A stretch of DNA of 64,000 nt from AC-49 sp963766605 (GTDB taxonomy: Bacteria > Actinomycetota > Thermoleophilia > Solirubrobacterales > Solirubrobacteraceae): assembly GCA_963766605.1 (NCBI GenBank), contig CAVYAT010000003.1, forward strand, positions 248,001 to 312,000. Direction: 5' to 3'. Shown here one piece after another: positions 1 to 8,736 of the stretch (positions are counted from its first letter, which is position 1; the number at the start of each line of letters is the position of its first letter). The position numbers were made by a program, and so were the translations under genes. The notes under the pieces are model-generated. The model did not search any database. It was given only the letters and a program-made list of their open reading frames with translations, and was not told where the DNA came from.

Positions 1-101
1 CCGCGCTCCGCGGCCGTCTCGCGGTAGTGCGCCGCCGTGTCGGCCTCGAGCGCCGTGCCGGGATCGTCGCTGCGCAGGTGGACGTGGTAGTCGGTCAGCA
101 T
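1..101 (-). CDS. PHP-domain phosphoesterase (HisJ-like), N-terminal part only
   Basis: Only the first 33 codons lie in the window; the gene continues past base 1. The translation opens with M-L-T-D-Y-H-V-H-L-R, the metal-binding first motif of PHP-domain phosphoesterases such as HisJ-type histidinol phosphatases. The ATG overlaps the ispD stop codon (ATGCTGA), so the two are probably translationally coupled in one minus-strand operon with disA, carD and ispD. The substrate cannot be told from this fragment; histidinol phosphate and other phosphoesters are both possible. Confidence 0.7.
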   Translation of the reverse strand, partial: MLTDYHVHLRSDDPGTALEADTAAHYRETAAER

Positions 102-742
102 CGCCGGGCGAGCAGGGTCTCGGCGAGCACGAGATCCAGGGGCGTCGTCACCTTGAGATTCTCACGTGGAGCGGCGACAACGCGGACCGTGCCCCCCTGG
201 GCCTCGACCAGCGACGCGTCGTCGGTCGCGCCGGCGAGCACCTCGTAGGGCTGGTCCAGCGCGCGGGCCAGCGCGGCACGGCGGAACACCTGCGGCGTCT
301 GCACGGCCCACAGCCGCGAGCGGTCGAGCGTCCGCAGCACGCGCGCGTCGCCGTCGGCCTCTTTGACCGTGTCGTTCACGGGCGCCGCCGCGATCGCGGC
401 GTCGGCGCCGTCGAGCGCGGCCAGGCACGCGTTGACGAGCTCGACCGTCACCAGCGGGCGCGCCGCATCGTGGACGATCACCGGGTCGCCGTCGTCCGGC
501 GCCGCCGCCAGCGCCGCGCGCACGCTCAGCGAGCGGTGCGCACCGCCGACGACGCCGATCGTCCCGCCCGGCGCCGGCACGCCCTCGGGCAGCGCCACGA
601 CGACCGGCGACGCGACCGCCGCCAGCGTGTCGATGCTCCATTGGAGCATCGGGAGCCCATGAACGACGACGAGCGCCTTGGGTCCGCTGGACCCAAGGCG
701 CTCGCCCCGCCCGGCGGCCACGATCAGCGCGACCGCGGCCAT
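95..742 (-). CDS. ispD: 2-C-methyl-D-erythritol 4-phosphate cytidylyltransferase
   Basis: This 215-residue cytosolic enzyme transfers CMP from CTP to 2-C-methyl-D-erythritol 4-phosphate, the third step of the non-mevalonate isoprenoid pathway. The N-terminus carries the nucleotide-binding signature AAGRGERLGSSGPKA (about residues 9-23), and VHDAARPLV (about 90-98) is the conserved metal/substrate loop. The length is slightly below the usual 225-235 residues but no core motif is missing. It begins 10 bases after the carD stop and overlaps the downstream PHP gene. The carD-ispD adjacency is familiar from actinobacteria. ispF, which often follows ispD, is not the next gene here. Confidence 0.95.
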   Translation of the reverse strand: MAAVALIVAAGRGERLGSSGPKALVVVHGLPMLQWSIDTLAAVASPVVVALPEGVPAPGGTIGVVGGAHRSLSVRAALAAAPDDGDPVIVHDAARPLVTVELVNACLAALDGADAAIAAAPVNDTVKEADGDARVLRTLDRSRLWAVQTPQVFRRAALARALDQPYEVLAGATDDASLVEAQGGTVRVVAAPRENLKVTTPLDLVLAETLLARRC

Positions 743-752
743 CTCCGGGCGC

Positions 753-1316
753 CTACTTCGCCGTCGCTACCTGAGCGCCGGCCGATGCGGCGAGGAGGTT
801 GTCGAGGTGCTCCTCGGCACCCTCCTCGTCCATGTCCAGCGCATACATGAGCTCGGACGCGAGGATCTTCTTCGCGCGGGTGAACATCTGCTTCTCGCCC
901 GTCGAGAGGCCCTTGTCGTGCTCCCGGATCGCCAGGTTGCGCACGACCTCGGCCAGCTCGTAGATGTCGCCGGTCTTGATCTTGTCGCGATTGTGCTTGA
1001 ACCGGCGATTCCAGTTCTTGGGCATGTCTGACAGCTCGTCCTGCAGGACGGCGAGGACCTTCTGAACGGCTTCCTCGTCGATGATCCGGCGCAGCCCGGC
1101 ACGACCGGCGTTCTCGCACGGAACCATCACGGTCATGTCGTTGTGCAGGATCTTGATGGTGAGGTATTCGCGTTCCTCACCGAACATCGCCTTACGTTCC
1201 TTCTTGAGGACCTTGCCTGCCCCGTGGTGCGGATAGACGACGCTGTCGCCGAGTTCGAACTCGATGTTCTCGAGCACGACGGGCTCGAGGTCCTCCAACA
1301 GCTGCTCTTCGGTCAT
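753..1316 (-). CDS. carD: CarD-family RNA polymerase-binding transcription regulator
   Basis: CarD binds the RNA polymerase beta subunit and stabilises open complexes at rRNA and other promoters. The 187-residue protein has the Tudor-like RNAP-interaction domain near the N-terminus (FELGDSVVYPHHGAGKV, about residues 20-36) and a helical C-terminal domain with the MPKNWNRRFKHN segment that contacts the upstream fork. The annotated ATG lies 15 nt after a strong AAGGAGG; an in-frame ATT at 1325-1323 has the better spacing of 7 nt, so the true start may be three codons earlier. It follows disA by about 50 bases that contain a small hairpin, and precedes ispD. Confidence 0.94.
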   Translation of the reverse strand: MTEEQLLEDLEPVVLENIEFELGDSVVYPHHGAGKVLKKERKAMFGEEREYLTIKILHNDMTVMVPCENAGRAGLRRIIDEEAVQKVLAVLQDELSDMPKNWNRRFKHNRDKIKTGDIYELAEVVRNLAIREHDKGLSTGEKQMFTRAKKILASELMYALDMDEEGAEEHLDNLLAASAGAQVATAK

Positions 1317-1342
1317 GTCCGTAATGGTGATCCTCCTTGGTC

Positions 1343-1361
1343 CGCCGGTAGTCCTCCGGCG
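1343..1361 (-). promoter_or_regulatory. Small hairpin between disA and carD
   Basis: CGCCGG and CCGGCG form a perfect 6-bp stem around a 7-nt loop in the gap after the disA stop. No T-run follows, and the carD ribosome-binding site AAGGAGG begins a few bases downstream. It could trim or attenuate read-through from disA into carD. This is sequence-based only. Confidence 0.35.
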
Positions 1362-1367
1362 TCTTGC

Positions 1368-2483
1368 TTAGGTCTGCAAATAGCGATCGACGAGGTTGAT
1401 CTCCTGCAACCGGCGCAGGCCCTCGCGAATGTCCTTCGCTCTGATTTCCCCCACGCCCTCGACCGTTTCCAATTCCGTGTCGGTCGCGGCCAGCAGCTCG
1501 TCGAGTCCTCCGAACTCGTTGACGATCTGCGACACCACGATGCGTGGCAGGCGGGGGATCCGCCCGAGTATCCGGAAGCCCCGGGGGGCGACCGGATAGT
1601 CAAGAGTGTTGAGCTTGCGGTCGTAGCCGACGATCTCGGCCAGGCGGCCGAAATCGAGCAGGTCCTGGTGCGGCATGCGTCCGAGCTCGTCGAGCGCGGC
1701 GGCGAACGCCTCGTCGGAGTCGGCGACCAGGTAGTCGTGGATCAGCGCGGCCTTGTCGGCGGCGGTGCCGACCATCGTCTCCTCGAGCTGCATCTCGATC
1801 AGGCGCCCCTCGGTGCCCAGCTCGACGATGTAGCGCTCGATCTCGACGGCCATCCGTGTGACGAGCTCCGAGCGCTGGAGGACCGTCAGGACGTCGTGCA
1901 GCGTCGCGCCGCCCTCGAACTCCAGGGCGGTCAGGCGGGTGGAGACCTGATCGAGTCGCGTGCGGTACTTGTCGAGCGTCGCGAGGGCCTGGTTGGCCTT
2001 GGCCAGCACGACCGGGATGTCCTCGAGGATGTACTTGGCGCCATCGATGTACAGCGACACGACCTCGCGGCGCTGCGAGATCGCGATGACGAGAGCCTCG
2101 GTCTGCTTGGACACGCGCTCGGCCGTGCGGTGCCGCGTCCCGGTCTCGAGCGAGAGGATCGTCGGGTCGGGCATGAGCTGTACGTTGGCCATGATGATCT
2201 TGGTTGAATTCGCGTTGAGCGTGATGGCGCCGTCCATCTTTGCGACCTGGTAGAGGAACGCTGGCGTATAGTCAATGTCGAGCTTGATGCCGCCCGAGTA
2301 GAGGAAGCTGAGGTCGTCGGGCTCACCGATAACGATCATGCCTCCGGTGCGCGCATGGAGGATGTTTTCGATGCCCTCACGGAGCGCCGTGCCCGGCGCT
2401 ACCATCTCCAACGCCTTTACGAGCCGGGGCTCTTGTCGAGTATCGAGGTCACTGACCTCATCCCCAGTTCGCTGCGCCATCAC
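1368..2483 (-). CDS. disA: DNA-integrity scanning diadenylate cyclase
   Basis: DisA condenses two ATP into c-di-AMP and links this second messenger to DNA integrity. The 371-residue protein has the DAC domain at about 20-150 with both catalytic motifs visible: DGA (about 84-86, in KMDGAITL) and RHR (about 117-119, in GTRHRTAER). A helical linker follows, then a C-terminal helix-hairpin-helix region (FGGLDELLAATDTELETVEG). GTG at 2483 is followed directly by ATG at 2480; a TAGAAT hexamer ends five bases before the GTG, so the mRNA is probably leaderless and either codon could initiate. RadA, the known DisA partner in Bacillus and mycobacteria, is encoded about 4 kb away. Confidence 0.96.
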   Translation of the reverse strand: MMAQRTGDEVSDLDTRQEPRLVKALEMVAPGTALREGIENILHARTGGMIVIGEPDDLSFLYSGGIKLDIDYTPAFLYQVAKMDGAITLNANSTKIIMANVQLMPDPTILSLETGTRHRTAERVSKQTEALVIAISQRREVVSLYIDGAKYILEDIPVVLAKANQALATLDKYRTRLDQVSTRLTALEFEGGATLHDVLTVLQRSELVTRMAVEIERYIVELGTEGRLIEMQLEETMVGTAADKAALIHDYLVADSDEAFAAALDELGRMPHQDLLDFGRLAEIVGYDRKLNTLDYPVAPRGFRILGRIPRLPRIVVSQIVNEFGGLDELLAATDTELETVEGVGEIRAKDIREGLRRLQEINLVDRYLQT

Positions 2484-2488
2484 AACGC

Positions 2489-2517
2489 ATTCTAGCAGCG
2501 ATTTTGGCTTTGTTACT
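2489..2517 (-). promoter_or_regulatory. Putative disA promoter (leaderless)
   Basis: TAGAAT (2494-2489, minus strand) is a good -10 hexamer; 17 nt upstream lies AGTAAC, a poor -35. The predicted start point falls at or within the GTG/ATG start of disA, implying a leaderless transcript that would also serve carD and ispD. Confidence 0.45.
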
Positions 2518-2644
2518 GGGGTGCTGGACGCGTTGCCTCTGCTAATGCAGCAACAACGTCCGCCTTCGCCCGTTCAATCGCCATGCGGATGAACCAGGGC
2601 CAGCGCGGGTATCTCCTCCACGGGTCCAACCCGCCGGGTGCAGC

Positions 2645-4267
2645 ATGACCGATCGACGTCGCCACCTCATCGCCCTCCTGGCGACCCTGCTGCTCCCGGT
2701 TTCGGCCGCATCGGCTGATCTCGCGCCCGGCCGCGCGATCGTCCCGCTCGACGGCAACACGATCGTCGCAAAGGTGTTCGAGCCCCAGATCGACGGCGCA
2801 GTCGCGCTGCCGCGCGGCGGAGCGCTGTTTCTGATCGAGGGCTCATCGAACGTCGAGCTCGTCCAGGTGACCCCCCAGGGGACGCTCGATCCCACCTTCG
2901 CCAGCGGCGGGATCGCCAGCGTCTCGTGGCCGCCCGACGTCACCCGCGGCCCGCTGCTGCGCGCGCCCGACGGCCATCTGTTCGTGCTCGGCACCGCCGA
3001 CCCGGCGCCGGGAACCGACCTGCGCCAGCGCGCCGTCGTGCGCCTGAACGCCAACGGGACGGTCGACAACAGCTTCGGCAACTTCGGGGTCGTCCGAACG
3101 TCGGTGCAGGTCAACTGCACATGCCCGGAGGCCGGCTTCGTGGAACCGGACGGCTCGCTGATCCTCGTCGGCTCGGCGGGACCGTCGGTCGGCGCCAACA
3201 CGTGGGTGGTGGCGAAGCTGACGCCGACCGGGGCGCCGGACCCCTCGTTCGGCGTCGATGGCGTCGCGACCGTCGGCGGCCCGGGCACCGGCGGCGACGA
3301 TGTCGTGTTCGGCCCCGGAGGGACCCTGGTGGCGCTCGGCGCGGCCACCGGTGCGCCGAGCGCCGCCCGCGATCGCAACCTGCTCGTCGCGCGGCTGAAC
3401 GCCAACGGAACGCCCGATCCGACGTTCCACGGCGGCACGCCGTTCCCCCTGCCCGCCGACGCGGGCGCCGGCGACCTCGTCGTGCGCCCCGACGGGTCGA
3501 TCGTCGCGTCGGACTTCGGCCACGCGATCTCGGTCGCCGCCGACGGCACGTCGACGATCAACAAGGTCCACGTGGGCTCGGGTACGGCAGTCACGCCGCT
3601 GCTCGGCTCGCCCGACGGGACGGTGCTCGCGCTGTCGGGCGACACCCACGTCCGCGCGGTCGCGCCCGACGGAACGGTCGGGCCGTCGACGATGCTCGAC
3701 CCCGGGTTCGGCGGCTTTGTCGGCAACACGCCCCCGCTGCGCGGATCGCTGCTGCCGCTCCCCCACGCGCCGTTCGACGGACATCTGCTGCAGCTCGCCA
3801 GCGGCGGGTTCCTCGGGTACGGGACGGTCGGGCTCGTCGACCGCGGCGTCGCGCATCCGGCGACGCCCGGGCACACGTCGATCGCCGCGCTCGGATTGGT
3901 GGGCTTCACGCCGACGCTGACGCCGGACGTAACGTTCGGCGCGGCTGCGACTCCCCTGACCGTCACCGCCGCGCTCGGCGACAACCACCGGGTCTACGCC
4001 CGCCACCATCGCCGGCTCGACATCGTCGTCGGCCTGTCGGCCCCGGGGCTGATCCGCGTCGTGGTGCGCGCGGGGGGCGTGATCATCGCCCAGCGGGTCG
4101 CGGCGTCGCTGGTCACCGGGCCACAGACGATGGTCGTGTCGCTCACCCACGCCGGAGCGCACTACCTCGCCCACCACCGTCAGGTCACCCTGCGTGTGTC
4201 GATCGCGGCACGCGACATGATCGGCAACTTCGGCCGGGCGACCGCGGTCGGGCCGCTCACGGCCTAG
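2645..4267 (+). CDS. Secreted delta-60 repeat (beta-propeller-like) protein
   Basis: The 540-residue product has a Sec signal peptide (basic MTDRRRHLIALLATLLL, cleavage near SAASA-D) and then repeats of the form R-L-N-x-N-G-T-x-D-x-S-F-G-x-x-G, for example RLNANGTVDNSFGNFGVV and KLTPTGAPDPSFGVDG. These match the delta-60 repeat found in bacterial surface proteins that probably fold as beta-propellers. About 90 C-terminal residues form a separate beta-rich, Ig-like segment (VYARHHRRLDIVVGLSAPGL onward). No catalytic motif is visible; a role in adhesion or envelope structure is only a guess. It stands alone between divergent disA and the convergent peptidase gene. Confidence 0.75.
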   Translation: MTDRRRHLIALLATLLLPVSAASADLAPGRAIVPLDGNTIVAKVFEPQIDGAVALPRGGALFLIEGSSNVELVQVTPQGTLDPTFASGGIASVSWPPDVTRGPLLRAPDGHLFVLGTADPAPGTDLRQRAVVRLNANGTVDNSFGNFGVVRTSVQVNCTCPEAGFVEPDGSLILVGSAGPSVGANTWVVAKLTPTGAPDPSFGVDGVATVGGPGTGGDDVVFGPGGTLVALGAATGAPSAARDRNLLVARLNANGTPDPTFHGGTPFPLPADAGAGDLVVRPDGSIVASDFGHAISVAADGTSTINKVHVGSGTAVTPLLGSPDGTVLALSGDTHVRAVAPDGTVGPSTMLDPGFGGFVGNTPPLRGSLLPLPHAPFDGHLLQLASGGFLGYGTVGLVDRGVAHPATPGHTSIAALGLVGFTPTLTPDVTFGAAATPLTVTAALGDNHRVYARHHRRLDIVVGLSAPGLIRVVVRAGGVIIAQRVAASLVTGPQTMVVSLTHAGAHYLAHHRQVTLRVSIAARDMIGNFGRATAVGPLTA

Positions 4268-4276
4268 AACGCCGGT

Positions 4277-5068
4277 TCAGCGGCGGTCGGACTGCCGCTG
4301 CGCGCGGCGGAACTCGAGCACGTCGCCGGCGACCGGGCGCTCCGACCGCGGCGCCGCGGTCAGCAGCTCGGGCGCGAGCTGGGTGCGCACCAGCCCGCCG
4401 TCGTCGTCGCGGCGCACGTGAACCACCCGCGCCCGGGCACGGGAGCTGACGACGCGCTCGAGCGCGAGTCCGCGGAACAGCAGCCCGGCGCCGTCGTCGG
4501 CCAGCCAGCCGTCGGGCAGGCGGCCGTCGCGGATCGCCGCCTCGAACACCGGCAGGCGGCCGGCGTCGGTGTCAGCGTGAACCGACAGCGAGCCGGGCAG
4601 CAGGCCGAGCCCGGCGACCGGCGCGGGCAGCCCGGTCGACATCGTCACGCCGCCGGTGAACCAGCACATCGCGCCCGCACTGAGCCCGGCCAGCACGACG
4701 CCCGACTCCCATGCCTCGCGCAGGATCACGTCGAGCTCGTACTCGCGCCAGATCGCGAGCATCGAGCGCATCGAGCCGCCGCCGACGTAGACGATGTCCT
4801 GGGCGAGGATCAGGTCGCGCAACGGCACGCCGCCGGTCTCGCCGAGCCGGAAGATCGACAGCACGCGCGTCTCGCACGGGCGATCGTCGAACGTCGCGTG
4901 GAAGCGCCCCACCTGGGCCATCGCGTCACCGGACGCGGTCGGCAGGAACAGCAGCCGCGGGACCTGGCGATCCGACAGCGTGAGCACGAACTCGTCGAGC
5001 GCCGGGTTCTCGGGCTCCATCGTGAAGCCCCCGCCGCCCATGGCGAGGATCGTGGGCCTGCGCGTCAC
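4277..5068 (-). CDS. Peptidase E-like serine peptidase (S51), copy 1
   Basis: This 263-residue protein resembles dipeptidase E (family S51), which cleaves Asp-X dipeptides in E. coli. Visible hallmarks are the N-terminal G-rich strand ILAMGGGGFTME, FLPTASGD, the YVGGGSM loop and the nucleophile elbow GLSAGAM with the catalytic Ser. The GTG start at 5068 overlaps the stop of copy 2 (GTGA), so the two paralogues are co-translated. The start was chosen because both copies then begin with the same x-x-R-R-P-x-I-L-A-x-G-G pattern. Substrate specificity of this branch is not certain; cyanophycinase is a related S51 enzyme. Confidence 0.82.
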   Translation of the reverse strand: MTRRPTILAMGGGGFTMEPENPALDEFVLTLSDRQVPRLLFLPTASGDAMAQVGRFHATFDDRPCETRVLSIFRLGETGGVPLRDLILAQDIVYVGGGSMRSMLAIWREYELDVILREAWESGVVLAGLSAGAMCWFTGGVTMSTGLPAPVAGLGLLPGSLSVHADTDAGRLPVFEAAIRDGRLPDGWLADDGAGLLFRGLALERVVSSRARARVVHVRRDDDGGLVRTQLAPELLTAAPRSERPVAGDVLEFRRAQRQSDRR

Positions 5069-5814
5069 GCGGCGAGCACCGCGGCCGGCGCCTCCTTGGG
5101 GACGCCGAGATAGGTCGGCGTCAGCTCGGTCTCGGTCACCACGCCCTCGACGGGCTCGACACGGTAGGCCCTCGACTTCGGCCGCGAGCTGACGACCTCG
5201 TGCAGCTCGCGCCCGACGAAGTGCAGCGCCGCGCCGTCCTCGCAGGCGAAACCGCCGGGCATGCCGGTGGCGATCGCGTCGCGGAAGTGGTCGCGGCGCT
5301 CGGGCTCCTCGTCGTAGTGCACGCAGTTGGAGAACGGCAGCAGCCCGAGCCCCGCGACGCGCTCGGGCGGACCGTGAAACGCGGTGATCACCTCGCTGAA
5401 CCAGCACAGCGAGCCGGCGCTCAGCCCGCACAGGACGACGCCGGCCTTCCACGCGTCGCGCAGCATCTTGTCGACGCGGTGGGCGCGCCAGGTGCCGACC
5501 AGCGATACCACGCTGCCACCGCCGACGTAGATCAGGTCCTGGGCGAGCAGGTGAGCACGGATGTCACCCTCGACCGCGCCCGGCGTGCGGTCGCGCCGAA
5601 ACAACGACAGGTGACTTACGTCGGCCCGGGCGGCGAAGGCGCGATAGAAGCGCACGACGTAGTGGTCAGCATCGCCTGACGCCGTGGGCAGGAAGCAGAC
5701 GCGGGGGCGCTCGCGGCCGGTCAGGGAGAGCGCGTGGTCGTCGAGCAGGGTGTTGCCCGGCTCCATCGAGAAGCCTCCGCCACCCAGCGCAAGAATTTGC
5801 GGTCGCCGCTGCAC
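5065..5814 (-). CDS. Peptidase E-like serine peptidase (S51), copy 2
   Basis: A second S51 paralogue of 249 residues directly upstream of copy 1 and collinear with it over the whole length: ILALGGGGFSMEPGN, FLPTASGDADHY, YVGGGSVVS and the nucleophile motif GLSAGSLCW. A longer reading from a TTG at 5835 exists, but GTG at 5814 aligns with the start of copy 1 and is preferred. The C-terminal third diverges more than the core, suggesting an old duplication with different substrates. It may act in cytosolic turnover of Asp-containing dipeptides; no signal peptide is present. Confidence 0.82.
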   Translation of the reverse strand: MQRRPQILALGGGGFSMEPGNTLLDDHALSLTGRERPRVCFLPTASGDADHYVVRFYRAFAARADVSHLSLFRRDRTPGAVEGDIRAHLLAQDLIYVGGGSVVSLVGTWRAHRVDKMLRDAWKAGVVLCGLSAGSLCWFSEVITAFHGPPERVAGLGLLPFSNCVHYDEEPERRDHFRDAIATGMPGGFACEDGAALHFVGRELHEVVSSRPKSRAYRVEPVEGVVTETELTPTYLGVPKEAPAAVLAA

Positions 5815-5868
5815 AGCGCGGATGATGGCGGGCAAAACCCGGTCTGTGCGGGATTTCGTGGATGCGGT

Positions 5869-7227
5869 CTAACCGCTGTGGACCGGCGGTCCAAGGGCGG
5901 CGGTGACAGCCGCTCGCAGGCTCGGGGCGCTGTCGGGGGAGACCACCGTGCGCAGTCCGAACTTGGCCGCCTCGGTGGCGCGACGGTCGGCGTGGGCGAC
6001 GCCGCGCAGCTCTCCGGTCAGGCCGACCTCGCCGAAGCAGGCCAATGGCTTGTCGTCGCCCGTCGCCGCGACGCCGCGCGCCGCGCTGGCGACGGCGAGC
6101 GCGATCGCCAGGTCGGCGCCCGGCTCGTCGAGGCGCACGCCACCGACGACGTTGACGAACACGTCGCTCGTGCCGGTGCCGACGCCGGCATGGCGGGCGA
6201 GCACCGCCAGCACGAGGGCCAGGCGGTTGCGGTCGATGCCGTTGCACACACGGCGCGGCGGGACGAGCTCCGACGCGGACACCAGCGCCTGGACCTCGAC
6301 GAGCAGCGGTCGCGAGCCCTCCATCGCCGCCAGCACGACACTGCCCGGCTTGCCGGTCGCCTCGCCGACGAACCGGGCGCTGGCGTCGAGGACCTCGACG
6401 AGGCCGTCGTCGCGCATCTCGAACACGCCGGTCTCGTTGGTCGAGCCGAAGCGGTTCTTCAGCGCCCGCACGGTGCGGTAGGTGCGCTCGCGCTCGCCTT
6501 CGAACTGCAGCACGCAGTCGACGAGATGCTCGAGCACGCGCGGGCCGGCGAGCGCACCGTCCTTGGTCACGTGGCCGACGAGGATCACCGCCGTCGACTG
6601 CGCCTTGGCCGTGCGCATGACCTGCGTCGCCACCTCACGCACCTGGCCGACCGAGCCCGGGCCGCCGGACAGCGCCGTCGCGTTGAGCGTCTGCACGGAG
6701 TCGATGACGCACACGTCCGGGCGCTCGGCGGCGATGGTCGCCAGCACGACGTCGAGGTCGGTTTCGGCCAGGATCGGGACGTCGAGCGCCCCATCGCCGA
6801 GGCGCTGCGCGCGCAGGCGGACCTGTGCCGCCGACTCCTCGCCGGAGACGTAGAGCGTGCGCCGGCCGGCCGCGGCCAGGTGACCGAGGACCATGTTCGT
6901 CAGCGTCGACTTGCCGATCCCCGGGGAGCCGCCGAGCAGCACGAGCGACCCGGCGACGAGCCCGCCGCCGAGCACGCGATCGAGCTCGCCGATGCCGGTC
7001 AGCAGGCGCTCGGCGTGCTGCGCCTGCACGTCGCGCAGCGCCACGACGGGCGCCGCCCGGGCCGCGCGCCCGCCTGCCCCGCCGATCGCCTTGCCGCGCG
7101 AGATCCGCGGCGGTGCGGCCTCCTCGACCAGCGTGTTCCACTCGCCGCAGCCCGGGCACTGCCCGTGCCAGCGGGCCTCGGCGTGCCCGCACTGGGTGCA
7201 CACGTGGATCGTCGTCGCGGTGGCCAT
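5869..7227 (-). CDS. radA: DNA repair protein RadA/Sms
   Basis: RadA is a RecA-like, DnaB-type motor that drives branch migration during recombination. The 452-residue protein has the N-terminal C4 zinc finger (Cys10, Cys13, Cys24, Cys27 in CTQCGHAEARWHGQCPGCGE), Walker A GGSPGIGKST (about 99-108), the RadA-specific KNRFGST motif (about residue 250) and the C-terminal Lon-protease-like domain with VFVNVVGGVRLDEP and the GLTGELR segment. Length is as expected. It follows divergently from the HD-GYP gene region, with 50 bases to the peptidase E pair downstream. It is a plausible functional partner of the nearby DisA. Confidence 0.96.
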   Translation of the reverse strand: MATATTIHVCTQCGHAEARWHGQCPGCGEWNTLVEEAAPPRISRGKAIGGAGGRAARAAPVVALRDVQAQHAERLLTGIGELDRVLGGGLVAGSLVLLGGSPGIGKSTLTNMVLGHLAAAGRRTLYVSGEESAAQVRLRAQRLGDGALDVPILAETDLDVVLATIAAERPDVCVIDSVQTLNATALSGGPGSVGQVREVATQVMRTAKAQSTAVILVGHVTKDGALAGPRVLEHLVDCVLQFEGERERTYRTVRALKNRFGSTNETGVFEMRDDGLVEVLDASARFVGEATGKPGSVVLAAMEGSRPLLVEVQALVSASELVPPRRVCNGIDRNRLALVLAVLARHAGVGTGTSDVFVNVVGGVRLDEPGADLAIALAVASAARGVAATGDDKPLACFGEVGLTGELRGVAHADRRATEAAKFGLRTVVSPDSAPSLRAAVTAALGPPVHSG

Positions 7228-7284
7228 CGGTGTACCGAGACTAGGGCCCGGGGCCGACGGCTTCGCCCCCCCGGGGACGAGCGC

Positions 7285-8685
7285 TCAGGCGACCAACGGG
7301 AGCGCCACCGGCCCCTCGCCGTCGCGCTGCGTCACGCGGACCAGCGCCTCGACGACATCGGCGTCGAACTGCCGCCCGGCGTTGAGGCGCAGCTCGCGGA
7401 TCGCCGCGTCGCGGGTCATCGCGCGGCGGTAGGAGCGCGTCGTCGTCATCGCGCTGTAGGCGTCGCAGACGCAGATGATCCGCGACGCCAACGGGATCTC
7501 GTCGCCGCGCAGGCCGTCCGGATAGCCGTCGCCGTCGACGCGCTCGTGGTGGGCACGGACGATGTCGCCGACGGTGGCCATCGCACCCCCAACGCGGGCC
7601 AGCATCTCCTGGCCGTCGATCGGGTGACGGCGGATGATCTCCCACTCGGCGCGACTCAGCTTGCCGGGCTTGTTGATGATCTCGTTGGAAACGCGCAGCT
7701 TGCCGATGTCGTGCAGCAGCGACCCGAACTCGAGGTCACGCAGCTCGCTGGGCCCGAGCCCGAGCTGCTCGCCGACCTCGACAGCCAGCTCGACGACGCC
7801 CCGGGTGTGCTCGCCGCCGGTGTAGGCGTCGTCGGCCTCGAGCATGTCGCCCATCAGGCGCGCCGTGCCGCGGTAGGCGCTGGAGAGTTGGAGCGCCTGG
7901 CGGATCCGCTGGTCGCGCTCGCGGCCGAATACGGCCAGCAGCGCGGCGAGCGGCAGCACGCAGACGATGGCGGCCGGTTCGTCAGCCATGACGATCGCGA
8001 CGAGCAGGCCGATCGGGGCCAGCGCCGCATCGACGGCGGCGACCCATCCCATCATCCGCAGCTGCAACGACGGGCGGTCGTGGTGGATGAGCCACACGCG
8101 CAGCGTTCCCGCCGCCGCGTCGCAGACGAATTGGGCGACGAGCGCGGCGACGAGCAGCGGCCACAGCGACAGCGACGGGGCCGGCGCGCCGGCGAACGCG
8201 AGTACCGCGGCCGGGCCGACCGCGTGCCAGGCGTCGGGCAGCGCGAGCACGACGCGCAGCGGGTGCTCACGGCGCGTGAACAGCAGCGCGAGCAGCCAGC
8301 GCAGCGCGAGCGCGCCGGCCACGAGCAGCGGCACACAGGCCGGCGGGGCGACGAACAGCATCGCGATCAGTACGAGCTCGACCGGCGACGAGACGCCGGC
8401 TCCGACGTCGAACGCGATCGCCGCGAGCGCCGCGTAGGCGAGCACGAGCAGCCCGACCTCCCACGCCGGCGCCCAGTGGCCGGCCGGGGCGACGGCGGCG
8501 AGGCCGAGGACGGTCGCGACCAGCGCCAGCGCCGCCAGCACCTCGACGACGAGCTCGCGGCGTCCGGGCGCCGCCGACTCCTGCGCCTCGCGCGTGACGA
8601 GCAGCTGCTCGTGGATCAGGTCGACGTCGGACACGCTGTATGGATCGGCGTTTCGGGACAGGCCTGAACCGTGACGCCCGGACAT
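7285..8685 (-). CDS. Membrane-bound HD-GYP domain phosphohydrolase
   Basis: This 466-residue protein has about 50 cytosolic residues, then several hydrophobic helices (about residues 45-255, roughly seven segments), then an HD-GYP domain. Catalytic motifs are visible: EHTRG, the HD pair in GSLLHDIGKLRVSNEI, RRHP, AHHERVDG and the GYP element in GDGYPDGLRGDEIP, plus the CVCDAYSAMTTTRSYR helix. Members of this class hydrolyse c-di-GMP or cGAMP-type dinucleotides or serve as metal-dependent phosphohydrolases. The membrane part has no recognised sensor domain name here. It is divergently adjacent to a small secreted protein gene. Confidence 0.88.
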   Translation of the reverse strand: MSGRHGSGLSRNADPYSVSDVDLIHEQLLVTREAQESAAPGRRELVVEVLAALALVATVLGLAAVAPAGHWAPAWEVGLLVLAYAALAAIAFDVGAGVSSPVELVLIAMLFVAPPACVPLLVAGALALRWLLALLFTRREHPLRVVLALPDAWHAVGPAAVLAFAGAPAPSLSLWPLLVAALVAQFVCDAAAGTLRVWLIHHDRPSLQLRMMGWVAAVDAALAPIGLLVAIVMADEPAAIVCVLPLAALLAVFGRERDQRIRQALQLSSAYRGTARLMGDMLEADDAYTGGEHTRGVVELAVEVGEQLGLGPSELRDLEFGSLLHDIGKLRVSNEIINKPGKLSRAEWEIIRRHPIDGQEMLARVGGAMATVGDIVRAHHERVDGDGYPDGLRGDEIPLASRIICVCDAYSAMTTTRSYRRAMTRDAAIRELRLNAGRQFDADVVEALVRVTQRDGEGPVALPLVA

Positions 8686-8736
8686 ACGTCCACATCACTT
8701 CATTTTTCGGTCTACAGCCCGCACCATGCCGTCCCC

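Noticed and set aside
5734..8667. 977-codon plus-strand open frame opposite peptidase E, radA and the HD-GYP gene
   Set aside because: It is antisense to three genes with clear motifs and its translation is low-complexity and Arg/Gly/Ala-rich, typical of GC-rich shadow frames.
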